This document shows, one piece after another, positions 7,337-16,035 of a stretch of 64,000 bases of DNA. The DNA is taken from positions 124,001 through 188,000 of the forward strand of contig CAKRYR010000003.1 of NCBI GenBank assembly GCA_934432595.1. The letters run 5' to 3'. The DNA comes from an uncultured Lachnospiraceae bacterium (GTDB taxonomy: Bacteria > Bacillota > Clostridia > Lachnospirales > Lachnospiraceae). The notes beneath the pieces were generated by a model. That model was not told the DNA's origin. It made no database searches and saw only the letters and a program-made list of their open reading frames with translations. How positions within the stretch are numbered: position 1 is the stretch's first letter; each line of letters opens with the position of its first letter. A program made the position numbers and the translations under genes.

Positions 7337-9421
7337 TTATTTTACGTCTTTCATACTGAAGCTTATACGACCCATTTTATCTTTACCAAGACAAACAACT
7401 TTAACTGTATCTCCAAGTGTAAGAACATCTTCTACATTTTTAATTCTTTCCTTAGAAATCTTAGAAATGTGAACCATTCCTTCTTTTCCAGGAGCGAATT
7501 CTACAAATGCACCGAATTCTTTAATACTAATTACTTTACCGGTAAATACTTGTCCTTCTTCAAAATCAGTTGTTATTATTTTGATATATTTAACAGCCTT
7601 GTTAATCATATCTATATCAGTTCCACATACTGATACTGCTCCTTCGTCTGATATATCAATCTTAACTCCTGTTTCTTCTATAATTGAATTAATAGTCTTA
7701 CCTCTTTGTCCAACAACGTCTCCAATCTTAGCTGGATCAATCTTAATTGAAACAATCTTAGGAGCATATTTTCCAACTTCTTTACGAGGTTCTGATATAA
7801 CCGGAGCCATAATCTCATTTAAGATATAAGTTCTAGCTTCCTTAGTTCTTCTAATTGCTTCCTCTATAATAGGTCTTGTTAAACCATGAATCTTAATATC
7901 CATTTGGATAGCCGTAATACCATCATGAGTACCTGCCACCTTAAAGTCCATATCTCCGAAGAAATCCTCTAGACCTTGAATATCTGTAAGTACGATGTAA
8001 TCATCATCTGTATCTCCTGTAACAAGACCTGTAGATATACCTGCAACAGATTTCTTAATTGGTACACCGGCAGCCATAAGTGCTAATGTTGATGCACATA
8101 TACTTGCTTGTGATGTTGAACCATTTGATTCCATAGTTTCTGAAACAGTTCTTATAGCATATGGGAATTCTTCTTCTGATGGAAGAACTGGCACAAGTGC
8201 TCTCTCTGCTAATGCTCCATGTCCGATTTCACGACGTCCTGGTCCTCTAGATGGTTTAGTTTCACCAACTGAGTATGATGGGAAATTATAATGATGCATA
8301 TAACGTTTACTTGTCTCTGTTTCATCTAATCCATCTATTCTTTGTGCTTCTGATAAAGGAGCCAAAGTAGCTACTGTAAGAATCTGAGTTTGTCCACGTG
8401 TAAACATACCTGAACCATGAACTCTTGGAAGTAAATCTATCTCAGCTGCAAGAGGTCTAATCTCAGTTATAGCTCTACCATCTGGACGCTTATGATCTTT
8501 TAAAATCATCTTTCTTACTGTTTTCTTTTGATATTGATATAAAGCTTCATCTAATTTTGCTAAATAATCTTCATTTTCAGCAAAAGCTTCTTCTAATTTT
8601 TCTTTAATAGCCTTAATGTTTTCTTCTCTAACTTGTTTAACATCTGTAAATACTGCTTCTTCCATTTCTTCTGGTGAAACAATCTCTTTCATTGCATTAA
8701 ATAATTCTTCTGGTACTGCAAAACTCTCATATTCGTGTTTTTCTTTACCGCATTCTGCAACTATTGTATCAATAAATTTGATAACTTCTTGGTTAACATC
8801 ATGAGCAGCAAATATTGCTTCTATCATCTTATCTTCTGGAACTTCATTAGCACCAGCTTCAATCATAATAACCTTATCTCTAGTTGAAGCAACAGTAAGA
8901 GCTAAGTCTGATACATTCTTTTGGGCTGTTGTTGGGTTAAATACGAATTCTCCGTCAATTAATCCAACTTGTGTAGTTGCACATGGACCATCAAATGGGA
9001 TATCTGATATACATGTAGCGATAGCTGAACCTAACATAGCAGTAAGTTCTGGACTACAAGTAGGGTCTACTGACATTACTAAGTTATTTAAAGTAACATC
9101 ATTACGATAATCCTTAGGAAATAATGGTCTCATTGGTCTATCTATAACTCTTGATGTTAATATAGCATTCTCAGATGCCTTTCCTTCTCTCTTATTAAAT
9201 CCTCCAGGTATTTTACCTACAGCATATAACTTTTCTTCATATTCAACACTTAATGGGAAGAAATCGATTCCTTCTCTTGGCTTATCTGATGCAGTAGCAG
9301 TTGATAAAACTACTGTATCTCCATAATGAACAAATGCTGCTCCATTTGCTTGTGCAGCAACTCTTCCAACATCTATTGTAAGAGTTCTTCCTGCTAATTC
9401 CATTGAAAAACTTTTGTACAT
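7337..9421 (-). CDS. pnp: polyribonucleotide nucleotidyltransferase (PNPase)
   Basis: 694 residues, normal length. It degrades RNA 3' to 5' with phosphate, releasing nucleoside diphosphates, as a trimer in the cytoplasm. Order: RNase PH-like domain 1 (about 1-215, with YGDTVVL and GGFNKREGK), helical linker, catalytic RNase PH domain 2 (about 310-540, with LPRVHGSGMFTRGQTQ and the phosphate and metal site SNGSTSQASICAST), KH domain (VGQRGKTINSIIEETG) and S1 domain (GAFVEFAPGKEGMVHISKIS). It follows rpsO in the common rpsO-pnp order, but 588 bases and an rpsO terminator separate them. Confidence 0.97.
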   Translation of the reverse strand: MYKSFSMELAGRTLTIDVGRVAAQANGAAFVHYGDTVVLSTATASDKPREGIDFFPLSVEYEEKLYAVGKIPGGFNKREGKASENAILTSRVIDRPMRPLFPKDYRNDVTLNNLVMSVDPTCSPELTAMLGSAIATCISDIPFDGPCATTQVGLIDGEFVFNPTTAQKNVSDLALTVASTRDKVIMIEAGANEVPEDKMIEAIFAAHDVNQEVIKFIDTIVAECGKEKHEYESFAVPEELFNAMKEIVSPEEMEEAVFTDVKQVREENIKAIKEKLEEAFAENEDYLAKLDEALYQYQKKTVRKMILKDHKRPDGRAITEIRPLAAEIDLLPRVHGSGMFTRGQTQILTVATLAPLSEAQRIDGLDETETSKRYMHHYNFPSYSVGETKPSRGPGRREIGHGALAERALVPVLPSEEEFPYAIRTVSETMESNGSTSQASICASTLALMAAGVPIKKSVAGISTGLVTGDTDDDYIVLTDIQGLEDFFGDMDFKVAGTHDGITAIQMDIKIHGLTRPIIEEAIRRTKEARTYILNEIMAPVISEPRKEVGKYAPKIVSIKIDPAKIGDVVGQRGKTINSIIEETGVKIDISDEGAVSVCGTDIDMINKAVKYIKIITTDFEEGQVFTGKVISIKEFGAFVEFAPGKEGMVHISKISKERIKNVEDVLTLGDTVKVVCLGKDKMGRISFSMKDVK

Positions 9422-9758
9422 AATTTCTAGTCTCCTTTGATAATATTTGTTTAGACTAATAATGCTATACTATGGTCATTCTTTAGATTTAAACTAAACA
9501 TATGCCATACAACACGCCATTCATTATTAATCACTCTGCTATATATATTTCCTATAGGCAAGAAGCCGAAACAACTGAAAAAATTATTTTATACCCTAAC
9601 TTTTAACATCTTATATATGTATAACATATTATCTAAACTTCTAATAAAATAACCTTTTCAGAAGTCTCGGATACACTCCTGCCTAACATAGCCTTTAACA
9701 TTATAACACTAATAATTAGAAATTACTAGCAATTTTTTAAAGTGATAAGAAAATGCCT

Positions 9759-9789
9759 GTAACAGTTCAACCATCGGCTGAATAGTTAC
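9759..9789 (-). repeat. short hairpin repeat, copy 1
   Basis: On the minus strand it begins GTAACTATTCAGCCGATGG and closes with TGAACTGTTAC, forming a stem. A diverged copy (25956-25985) sits in the leader of the ABC-F gene. The two sites share order and spacing. Confidence 0.6.
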
Positions 9790-9924
9790 AAATGCCAATC
9801 TCTAGCTAAACTCACTCCAAAATAAACTATCGGAATATCTAAACTTTAAACTTATAGTAAAAATGTGAGAACGTATATTTTCTTCCATCGTCACTCGAAC
9901 AAGAACAAAGCGTATCAAGTCATG

Positions 9925-9968
9925 TTTTGTTTCATATAAAATACGGCTCTATTTCCTATGAAACAAAA
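9925..9968. repeat. 12-bp inverted repeat downstream of rpsO
   Basis: TTTTGTTTCATA (9925-9936) and TATGAAACAAAA (9957-9968) form a 12-bp perfect stem beside the rpsO terminator. Its role is not clear: possibly a second terminator or an mRNA 3' structure. Confidence 0.45.
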
Positions 9969-9995
9969 AAGGTATAGAACTTAATCTATACCTTT
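9968..9995 (-). terminator. rpsO intrinsic terminator
   Basis: AAAGGTATAGA and TCTATACCTTT pair over a 6-nt loop. On the minus strand the stem is followed by a T run ending in TTTGTTTC. It lies 14 bases after the rpsO stop. Confidence 0.85.
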
Positions 9996-10009
9996 CATAA
10001 TTAATTATA

Positions 10010-10276
10010 TTATTTTCTTAATCCTAAACGTTCAATAAGAGTTCTGTAACGATTGATATCGTTTTTCTTAAGATACATTAAAAGACCTCTTCTTTGTCCT
10101 ACCATCTTAAGAAGACCTCTTCTTGAATGGTGATCTTTTTGATTAACCTTTAAATGTTCAGTTAATTCTGTAATTCTTGCAGTAAGTAAAGCTACTTGAA
10201 CTTCTGTTGAACCAGTGTCAGTTGGAGTTTTACCATATTCTGCAATAATTGCTTCTTTTTTCTCTTTACTTAACAT
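10010..10276 (-). CDS. rpsO: 30S ribosomal protein S15
   Basis: 88 residues, the standard length. S15 binds the 16S rRNA central domain early in 30S assembly. Conserved segments include TGSTEVQVALLTARI, HLKVNQKDHHSRRGL, and the RGLLMYLKKNDINRY region that contacts the three-way junction. The ATG follows AGGAGG. It is transcribed from its own promoter through a ~110-nt structured leader and ends at its own terminator. Confidence 0.98.
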   Translation of the reverse strand: MLSKEKKEAIIAEYGKTPTDTGSTEVQVALLTARITELTEHLKVNQKDHHSRRGLLKMVGQRRGLLMYLKKNDINRYRTLIERLGLRK

Positions 10277-10389
10277 AATTAATTCCTCCTAGTTAGTCTA
10301 TACGCCTAATACTAAGATACGGACGGAGAACCCATTATCTGAGTATCGGCTTGAAGGTACGCTTTCATTATCGTAACCTTCGTCTCACA
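10277..10389 (-). ncRNA. putative S15-responsive rpsO leader
   Basis: The leader can form a stem of GAAGGT with ACCTTC (10353-10358 with 10376-10381). Downstream, the segment at 10342-10347 (AGTATC on the plus strand) can pair either with GATAC at 10316-10320 or with a GCC-containing segment at 10304-10313. The choices are mutually exclusive and the second lies closer to the SD. S15 is known to repress its own mRNA through such leaders in several bacteria. Assignment here is inference. Confidence 0.45.
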
Positions 10390-10395
10390 ATTGTT

Positions 10396-10424
10396 ATATT
10401 ACCATAATTTTTCACCTTAATCAA
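10396..10424 (-). promoter_or_regulatory. rpsO promoter
   Basis: Minus strand TTGATT (10424-10419), 17-nt spacer, TAATAT (10401-10396). It places the transcript start near 10389, about 113 bases before the rpsO ATG. Confidence 0.7.
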
Positions 10425-10556
10425 GGCTTTTTTAGTATATTTAATAGAATTTTAAATGTTTAGTTTTTTTTAGTAAAATTAAGCAATTTTCAATTTTTTT
10501 ATCACAGCAAGTAGTAATAATTTTTCTTATTAATGTAAGTTAAAACACAGTTAAAA

Positions 10557-11300
10557 TTATTTTTCTCTAATATATTTTTCTAAAAACTCTTTTTCCTTAT
10601 CAGACAAATTTGCCTTTTCTAACAGATCTGGTCTTCTTTCATAAGTTCTAATGATTGATTGTTCTCTACGCCACTTCTCTATATTTCCATGGTGTCCTGA
10701 TAATAAAACATCTGGAACCTTTCTTTCTAGCACTTCTTCTGGCCGTGAATACTGTGGGTATTCTAATAAATTATCTTGAAAAGATTCAAATTCAGCTGAT
10801 ATATCATTATGTAAAACTCCTGGAACTAGTCTAGATATTGCATCTATCATCATTAATGAAGGCATCTCTCCACCTGTTAATACAAAATTCCCAATAGACA
10901 CATCATCTGTAACTATTTCCTCTAATACTCGTTCATCTATTCCCTCATAGTGTCCACATAAAAAGATTAACTCATCTTCTTTTGCTAACTCTTCAGCCAT
11001 TTTTTGATTAAAAACCTTTCCTTGTGGAGTCATGTATAACACACGTGGCTTTTTATTTTTATTCTGTCTCTTATCAATTATGCTTTGATATGCCTTATAT
11101 ATTGGCATAGCTTGCATAACCATTCCAGCTCCACCACCATAAGGATAATCATCTACCTTCATATGTTTATTTTCAGAAAAATCACGAATATTTATAGCAT
11201 CTATTGAAATTAAATCATTATTAATTGCTCTCCCAAGAATACTCACTTTGGTCGCATCTTCAATCATTTCTGGAAATAAAGTCATTACATGAAATTTCAT
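10557..11300 (-). CDS. trmD: tRNA (guanine37-N1)-methyltransferase
   Basis: 247 residues. It uses S-adenosylmethionine to make m1G37 in tRNAs that read CNN and similar codons, preventing +1 frameshifting. SPOUT trefoil-knot residues are visible: VLYMTPQGKVF, LCGHYEGIDERV, and IGNFVLTGGEMPSLMMIDA, followed by a C-terminal tail with VLLSGHHGNIEKWR. The start lies 19 bases after rimM, forming the conserved rimM-trmD pair. No rplS follows, unlike in many Firmicutes. Confidence 0.97.
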   Translation of the reverse strand: MKFHVMTLFPEMIEDATKVSILGRAINNDLISIDAINIRDFSENKHMKVDDYPYGGGAGMVMQAMPIYKAYQSIIDKRQNKNKKPRVLYMTPQGKVFNQKMAEELAKEDELIFLCGHYEGIDERVLEEIVTDDVSIGNFVLTGGEMPSLMMIDAISRLVPGVLHNDISAEFESFQDNLLEYPQYSRPEEVLERKVPDVLLSGHHGNIEKWRREQSIIRTYERRPDLLEKANLSDKEKEFLEKYIREK

Positions 11301-11319
11301 TTTATCGTCCTCTCATTTA

Positions 11320-11853
11320 TTACTTATCATTACCTAAATATATATCTAATAAACCTGGTAATAAATGTACTCTAACCTCTTTCTCATCTACATTTACATC
11401 AATTACACATTCCTTTGTTACAGGAATTAGAACTTCCTTATTATCTGTAGTATTTACAACATACACATCATTAGCACCTGTAATCATAACGTCTGTTAAT
11501 TCACCAATTGTTTCATCATTATCATCATTTATTACCTTACAACCTACCAAGTCACATATAAAATTCTCATTTGGTGCCAGTTTAACAGCATTTTCTCTTG
11601 TAACATACAACTCTTTGCTCTTATATTTTTCAATATCATTAATATTATCAATTCCTTTAAATTTAACAATGACAAATTGCTTAAAATACTTTACACTTTG
11701 AACTTCTAATTCTAGTAGTTCTTTCCCAGTATCTAAAATAACATTTTTTAATTTACTATATCTCTTTACATCATCAGTTGTTGGAAATACTTTTACTTCA
11801 CCGCGTATACCGTGTGTTGATGAAATAACTCCAACACGTAATAAATTATCCAT
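11320..11853 (-). CDS. rimM: 16S rRNA processing/maturation factor RimM
   Basis: 177 residues with the usual two-domain layout. The N-terminal beta barrel has the opening LLRVGVISSTHGIRGEVKV, and the C-terminal PRC-barrel domain has ENFICDLVGCKVI and LIPVTKECVIDVNVDEKEV. RimM binds S19 during late 30S maturation. It is 17 bases downstream of the radical SAM gene and 19 upstream of trmD, so it belongs to the same transcript. Confidence 0.95.
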   Translation of the reverse strand: MDNLLRVGVISSTHGIRGEVKVFPTTDDVKRYSKLKNVILDTGKELLELEVQSVKYFKQFVIVKFKGIDNINDIEKYKSKELYVTRENAVKLAPNENFICDLVGCKVINDDNDETIGELTDVMITGANDVYVVNTTDNKEVLIPVTKECVIDVNVDEKEVRVHLLPGLLDIYLGNDK

Positions 11854-11870
11854 TTAATTTCCTCATTTCA

Positions 11871-12476
11871 TTAATCTTCCCATGGACGAATTCTATATGT
11901 TACACCCAAATCATCACATATTTTCTTACATTCTGCTTCTTCTTCTTTGGTAAGAGTTGTGCTAACTGTAGTTAATACAACTTCTTTTACATATTGTTTT
12001 ACTTTACTAGCAAAATCTAGCATTCCATCAAATCCATCAACACCAAAACGATTACGAGTAAGCTCATAATATTTTTCTTTATTTGGTGTATTTAAACTTA
12101 TAGATACTATATCTATTTTATCTTTAAACAATGGAGTGACATCCTTATCAAAATATAAGTTAGCCAAACCGTTAGTATTTATCCTTATTGGTTTATTATA
12201 TTTTTCTTTTAAATACTGTGCTACTTCTAAAACATCATATATTCTTATAGAAGGTTCACCAAATCCACAAAATACAATCTCATCATAACTCTCAACATCC
12301 CACTTATTAAACTCTGCCTTAACTTCCTCAACTGTTGGTTCTCTATCTAGCCACAAACTATCAGAATCTTCCATTTTATCTTTACTTTGTCTTAAGCAAA
12401 ATGTACACGCACATGTACATTTATTTGTCATATTTACATATATATTATTATGCACTTTATATAATATTGTCATCAT
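11871..12476 (-). CDS. TatD-linked radical SAM protein
   Basis: 201 residues. The radical SAM cluster motif CTCACTFC (CxxxCxxC) sits near residue 18, after NNIYVNMTNK. The GFGEPSIR segment is the SAM-binding GGE-like motif, and RINTNGLAN follows. This matches the short radical SAM family usually encoded beside or fused to TatD nuclease (TIGR04038-like). No TatD gene is present here. The substrate is unknown. It overlaps the pyridoxamine kinase stop by four bases (ATGA), so it is translationally coupled. Confidence 0.8.
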   Translation of the reverse strand: MMTILYKVHNNIYVNMTNKCTCACTFCLRQSKDKMEDSDSLWLDREPTVEEVKAEFNKWDVESYDEIVFCGFGEPSIRIYDVLEVAQYLKEKYNKPIRINTNGLANLYFDKDVTPLFKDKIDIVSISLNTPNKEKYYELTRNRFGVDGFDGMLDFASKVKQYVKEVVLTTVSTTLTKEEEAECKKICDDLGVTYRIRPWED

Positions 12477-13327
12477 TCGTCAGCACCTCGATTTAATTCA
12501 TATAATATTTCTTCAAAACATACACCGTCTGTATATGGAATTTGCTTTTTTTCTGTCTCAATTATACAGTCTTGTATAAACTTTTCTGCCTTTTGTACAG
12601 AATCATCTAATGAAATTCCATTTACTGCATCAGCAATAATAATAGATGAAAATATATCTCCTGTCCCCGAACGTGTCTTACCAACTTTCTTCTGCGTTGA
12701 TAAAATAAACTCTCCTGATTCTTTTAAAACAGCATTAGTAACTGTATCATTTTCTTCTATTCCAGAAATTACAATATTCTTTGCGCCCATTTTTTGAATC
12801 TTTAAAGCTATTTCTTTAATTTCTTGATAATCCCATTCTGAAGTTCTATACGTAGTTCCTGTAAGTATACAAGCCTCTGTAATGTTTGGTGTTACTATAT
12901 CGGAATAGGTACATAATTCTGCCATTTTATTGCACATTTCAGATGTATATGTAGGATAAACATGGCCAAAATCCCCCATAACTGGATCTACAAGAATAAT
13001 CGTATCATCTTTTTTAAAATTCTTTATAAATTCTTGTACTATATTAATTTGTCTTTCAGATCCTAAAAAACCTGATGCAATTCCCTTAAATTGAAGGTCT
13101 AACTTTTTCCATTCATTTATATAAATAGGCATAATATCCGTTAAATCTTGATAGAAAAAGCTATCAAATCCTGTATGGTTAGAAAATAATGATGTTGGTA
13201 TCGGACAACTCTGTATACCTAAATAAGATATTATTGGCATAGAAACAGCCAATGAACAACGTCCAAAACCAGAAAAATCATTTATTAATGCAATCTTTTT
13301 TTGATTATTATGATTTTTCAATTCCAT
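12473..13327 (-). CDS. pdxY: pyridoxal/pyridoxamine kinase (PdxY/PdxK type)
   Basis: 284-residue ribokinase-superfamily enzyme that phosphorylates B6 vitamers with ATP to give pyridoxal or pyridoxamine 5'-phosphate. IALINDFSGFGRCSL at the N-terminus and PTSLFSNHTGF form the substrate site. VDPVMGDFG and the anion-hole GTGDIFSS (about residue 227) with the catalytic Asp are intact. SD GGAGG is 11 bases before the ATG. It starts a second transcription block (pdxY-rSAM-rimM-trmD) after the khpA terminator. Confidence 0.88.
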   Translation of the reverse strand: MELKNHNNQKKIALINDFSGFGRCSLAVSMPIISYLGIQSCPIPTSLFSNHTGFDSFFYQDLTDIMPIYINEWKKLDLQFKGIASGFLGSERQINIVQEFIKNFKKDDTIILVDPVMGDFGHVYPTYTSEMCNKMAELCTYSDIVTPNITEACILTGTTYRTSEWDYQEIKEIALKIQKMGAKNIVISGIEENDTVTNAVLKESGEFILSTQKKVGKTRSGTGDIFSSIIIADAVNGISLDDSVQKAEKFIQDCIIETEKKQIPYTDGVCFEEILYELNRGADE

Positions 13328-13431
13328 ATTATATTAAACCTCCATTTAATTTCAGAACTAAAATCCATTTTAACTACATTTATTCTTCACATATGAAGTA
13401 CTTGTTCCTCATTATTTCTTTAAATAAAACA

Positions 13432-13464
13432 CCTCATACTACAGCAATATACCATAATATGAGG
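13432..13464 (-). terminator. hairpin after khpA
   Basis: CCTCATA and TATGAGG pair around a 19-nt loop. The minus strand continues TGTTTTATTT. It lies 58 bases beyond the khpA stop and would separate ylxM-ffh-rpsP-khpA from pdxY-rimM-trmD. Confidence 0.55.
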
Positions 13465-13521
13465 CTTAAGCATCATAGTTATATTTTGAGAACTCATAGT
13501 TCATCTTCAAATATATTCTTA

Positions 13522-13749
13522 TTATTGAATTTCAACAATAACTTTCTTATCTTCTTTTGATGCTGCGGCTTTAACAACTGTACGAATAGCTTTTGCTATT
13601 CTACCTTGTTTACCGATTACTTTACCCATATCGTCTGTTGCAACCTTTAATTCTAATACTAGAGCATCCTCTTTCTCAGATTCGTTAACTACAACCTCTT
13701 CAGGGTGATCAACTAATGACATAGCAATTACTTTAACTAATTCTTTCAT
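13522..13749 (-). CDS. khpA: KH-domain RNA-binding protein KhpA
   Basis: 75 residues, a single KH domain with the GKQGRIAKAI (GxxG) loop. KhpA forms an RNA-binding partner of KhpB and affects cell elongation and division in Gram-positive bacteria. Its position right after rpsP (14 bases) is the conserved Firmicute arrangement. It is acidic in the middle (NESEKEDALV), as in orthologues. Confidence 0.95.
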   Translation of the reverse strand: MKELVKVIAMSLVDHPEEVVVNESEKEDALVLELKVATDDMGKVIGKQGRIAKAIRTVVKAAASKEDKKVIVEIQ

Positions 13750-13763
13750 TACCTTTCACCTCA

Positions 13764-14009
13764 CTATTTAACAATATTGGCATTCTTGAATAATTTACTT
13801 ACTGTTTCAGTTGGTTGTGCACCGTTAGCTAACCATTTCTTAGCAGCTTCTTCGTCAACCTTAACTACGCTTGGTTCTTTAGTTGGATCATAAATACCGA
13901 TTTCATCGATAAATCTACCATCTCTTGGTGATCTAGCGTCAGAAACAACTATTCTATAAAAAGGAGCTTTCTTTTGTCCCATTCTTTTTAATCTGATTTT
14001 TACTGCCAT
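13764..14009 (-). CDS. rpsP: 30S ribosomal protein S16
   Basis: 81 residues, complete. It opens with AVKIRLKRMGQKKAPFYRIV and contains DSRSPRDGR-like DARSPRDGRFIDEIG and YDP. S16 stabilises the 16S 5' domain. SD GGAGGTG precedes the ATG. It lies between ffh and khpA in the usual order. Confidence 0.98.
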   Translation of the reverse strand: MAVKIRLKRMGQKKAPFYRIVVSDARSPRDGRFIDEIGIYDPTKEPSVVKVDEEAAKKWLANGAQPTETVSKLFKNANIVK

Positions 14010-14090
14010 TACCTTTCACCTCCTTGATAATGTATATCTATATCAAGCCTAAATTGACTTGCTAGCAATAATAATTTACTTAGACTCTTA

Positions 14091-15434
14091 TTAGAATCCA
14101 AATGGCATCTTAAACTTACCAAATTTGCCTTTGCCCTTCATCATACCAGACATTTGCTTCATCATCTTACGAGATTGTTCAAATTGTTTTACAACACGAT
14201 TAACCTCTGCTATATCAACGCCTGCACCTTTAGCAATTCTATTCTTTCTAGAAGGATTAAGAATACTTGGATTTGTTCTCTCTTCCATTGTCATTGACTG
14301 AATTATAGCTTCAAATGGTTTCAACGCGTCATCATCTATCATATCTAAGCCTTGCAACTGATTAGCTCCTGGAAGCATACTAATAAGTGAAGTTAAGCCA
14401 CCCATTTTCTTCATCTGTTGCATTTGTTCTAAGAAATCATTAAAATCAAACTCTGCCTTACGCATCTTCTTCTCTAATTCCTTAGCTTTATCCATATCCA
14501 TCTCAGCTTCTGCTTTCTCAATAAGTGTTAATACATCACCCATACCAAGAATTCTTGAAGCCATTCTATCTGGATAAAATTGCTCTAAATCAGATAATTT
14601 CTCGCCCATACCTACATATAATATAGGTTTATTAGTTACTGCTCTAATTGATAAAGCTGCACCACCACGAGTATCACCATCTAATTTAGTAAGAATAACT
14701 CCTGTAATATCAAGTGCATTATTAAATGTCTCTGCAACATTTACTGCATCTTGACCTGTCATTGAGTCTACTACCAAAATTATATGGTCTATATCAATAT
14801 TAGCTTTAATATCTTTAAGCTCATTCATCATATCTTCATCTATATGTAATCTACCAGCAGTATCTAGTATAACTACGTTATGATTGTTCTTGTTCGCATG
14901 TTCTATAGCTGCCTTAGCAATATTAACTGGGCTATGTCCATCTCCCATTGAGAATACTTGCACACCTTGTTTTTCTCCATTAACTTGTAACTGCTTAATT
15001 GCAGCTGGTCTATATATATCACAAGCAACTAATAGAGGATTTTTACCTTTTTGCTTAAACTTTCCTGCAAGCTTTGCTGTAGTAGTAGTTTTACCAGCAC
15101 CTTGTAAACCACACATCATAATAACTGTAATTTCACTACCTGGTTTAAGAGCAATATCTGTTGTTGTATCACCCATTAGCTTAACCATTTCTTCATTTAC
15201 AATCTTAATAACCATTTGACCAGGTGTTAAACTAGTAAGAACATCCTGTCCAATAGCTCTCTCATTAACAGCCTTTATAAATTGTTTAACGACTTTAAAG
15301 TTAACATCAGCCTCTAATAACGCTAGTTTAACTTCTCTCATTGCAGCCTTAACATCTGCTTCAGTTAATCGACCTTTTCCTCTTAAATTTTTAAATACAT
15401 TCTGAAGTTTCTCTGATAAACTATCAAATGCCAT
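14091..15434 (-). CDS. ffh: signal recognition particle GTPase Ffh
   Basis: 447 residues. NG domain: N-terminal bundle, then GLQGAGKTTTTAKLA (G1), DIYRPAAIKQL, DTAGRLHIDEDM (G3), TKLDGDTRGG (G4) and GMGEKLSDLEQF. A Met-rich M domain (about 300-447) with QMQQMKKMGG and RKNRIAKGAG binds SRP RNA and signal peptides. Ffh targets nascent membrane and secreted proteins to FtsY. It is encoded downstream of ylxM and upstream of rpsP. Confidence 0.98.
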   Translation of the reverse strand: MAFDSLSEKLQNVFKNLRGKGRLTEADVKAAMREVKLALLEADVNFKVVKQFIKAVNERAIGQDVLTSLTPGQMVIKIVNEEMVKLMGDTTTDIALKPGSEITVIMMCGLQGAGKTTTTAKLAGKFKQKGKNPLLVACDIYRPAAIKQLQVNGEKQGVQVFSMGDGHSPVNIAKAAIEHANKNNHNVVILDTAGRLHIDEDMMNELKDIKANIDIDHIILVVDSMTGQDAVNVAETFNNALDITGVILTKLDGDTRGGAALSIRAVTNKPILYVGMGEKLSDLEQFYPDRMASRILGMGDVLTLIEKAEAEMDMDKAKELEKKMRKAEFDFNDFLEQMQQMKKMGGLTSLISMLPGANQLQGLDMIDDDALKPFEAIIQSMTMEERTNPSILNPSRKNRIAKGAGVDIAEVNRVVKQFEQSRKMMKQMSGMMKGKGKFGKFKMPFGF

Positions 15435-15536
15435 TAAACTTCATTCCCTTCATTTTCTATATAAGCTATCACCAAAAATTAACGATATTTCTTTTTATTA
15501 TCTCTTTCTATAATTACAAAACTATGATTACAAAAT

Positions 15537-15941
15537 TTATATCTCATCTATCATATTTTTTACTAATTTATCTATCTCGTTAAGTCTTTTAAATGTATTA
15601 TCATCAAAATCTTTAGTTTCCTTGATTGATTCTACTAAGACTTGTATATTATCAACTTTATCTTGCATAGCCTCGTATTTCTTTAGCAAGTGTAATTTCT
15701 GCTCATATTCATATAATTTCTTAGTTGTTCTCTTTATTACATCATGAATACCTTGTCTGCTTATACCTCTATTAAAAGCTATCTCGCTTAAAGATAAATC
15801 ATTTACAATATAATCAGCATAAATCTCTTTATTATGCTCTGTAAGCAATTCTCCATAAAAATCAAACAACAAACCTTGATTATACTTCTCATCTAAAAAC
15901 TCTTTATCTAACAAAATATTATCTTCATTCTTAGAGCCCAT
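15537..15941 (-). CDS. ylxM: YlxM/p13-like helix-turn-helix protein
   Basis: 134 residues with the ATG at 15941, chosen for its SD (GAAGGTGA, 4-5 nt spacing) and the family start; an upstream in-frame ATG would run through the promoter. The HTH LSEIAFNRGISRQGIHDVIKR is typical of YlxM, which resembles a sigma-70 region 4. A coiled-coil C-terminus follows. YlxM is almost always encoded next to ffh and is thought to modulate SRP. Here it is the first gene of the ylxM-ffh-rpsP-khpA block. Confidence 0.88.
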   Translation of the reverse strand: MGSKNEDNILLDKEFLDEKYNQGLLFDFYGELLTEHNKEIYADYIVNDLSLSEIAFNRGISRQGIHDVIKRTTKKLYEYEQKLHLLKKYEAMQDKVDNIQVLVESIKETKDFDDNTFKRLNEIDKLVKNMIDEI

Positions 15942-15956
15942 AAAATCACCTTCACT

Positions 15957-15985
15957 AGTATAACATAAAAAATATGGTATGTAAA
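15957..15985 (-). promoter_or_regulatory. ylxM proximal promoter
   Basis: Minus strand TTTACA (15985-15980), 17-nt spacer, TATACT (15962-15957). The -35 overlaps the left arm of a 14-bp inverted repeat. Confidence 0.7.
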
Positions 15986-16011
15986 GCTTTTTTCTTGACA
16001 TACCATATTTT
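15969..16011. promoter_or_regulatory. 14-bp inverted repeat between tandem ylxM promoters
   Basis: AAAATATGGTATGT (15969-15982) is exactly complementary to 15998-16011, with a 15-nt gap. It overlaps the -35 of the proximal promoter and the -10 of the distal one, so it is placed like an operator or an RNA hairpin at the distal transcript's 5' end. Confidence 0.5.
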
Positions 16012-16035
16012 ATACTATCACTTATCAATTGTCAA
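16007..16035 (-). promoter_or_regulatory. ylxM distal promoter
   Basis: Minus strand TTGACA (16035-16030), 17-nt spacer, TAAAAT (16012-16007). It is near consensus. Confidence 0.7.

Larger units (their letters stand above)
9422..10009. other. rpsO-pnp intergenic region with several inverted repeats
   Basis: 588 bases without a gene. It holds the rpsO terminator, a 12-bp inverted repeat, a 21-nt copy of the copA-hairpin arm (9901-9921) and a 31-nt hairpin repeat (9759-9789). The remainder, 9422-9750, is presumably the pnp leader; I see no convincing promoter there. Confidence 0.5.

Noticed and set aside
7581..7829. Antisense open frames inside pnp, ffh, mmdA-like and fab genes
   Set aside because: They mirror strongly conserved coding sequence, have no SD, and show no recognisable protein.
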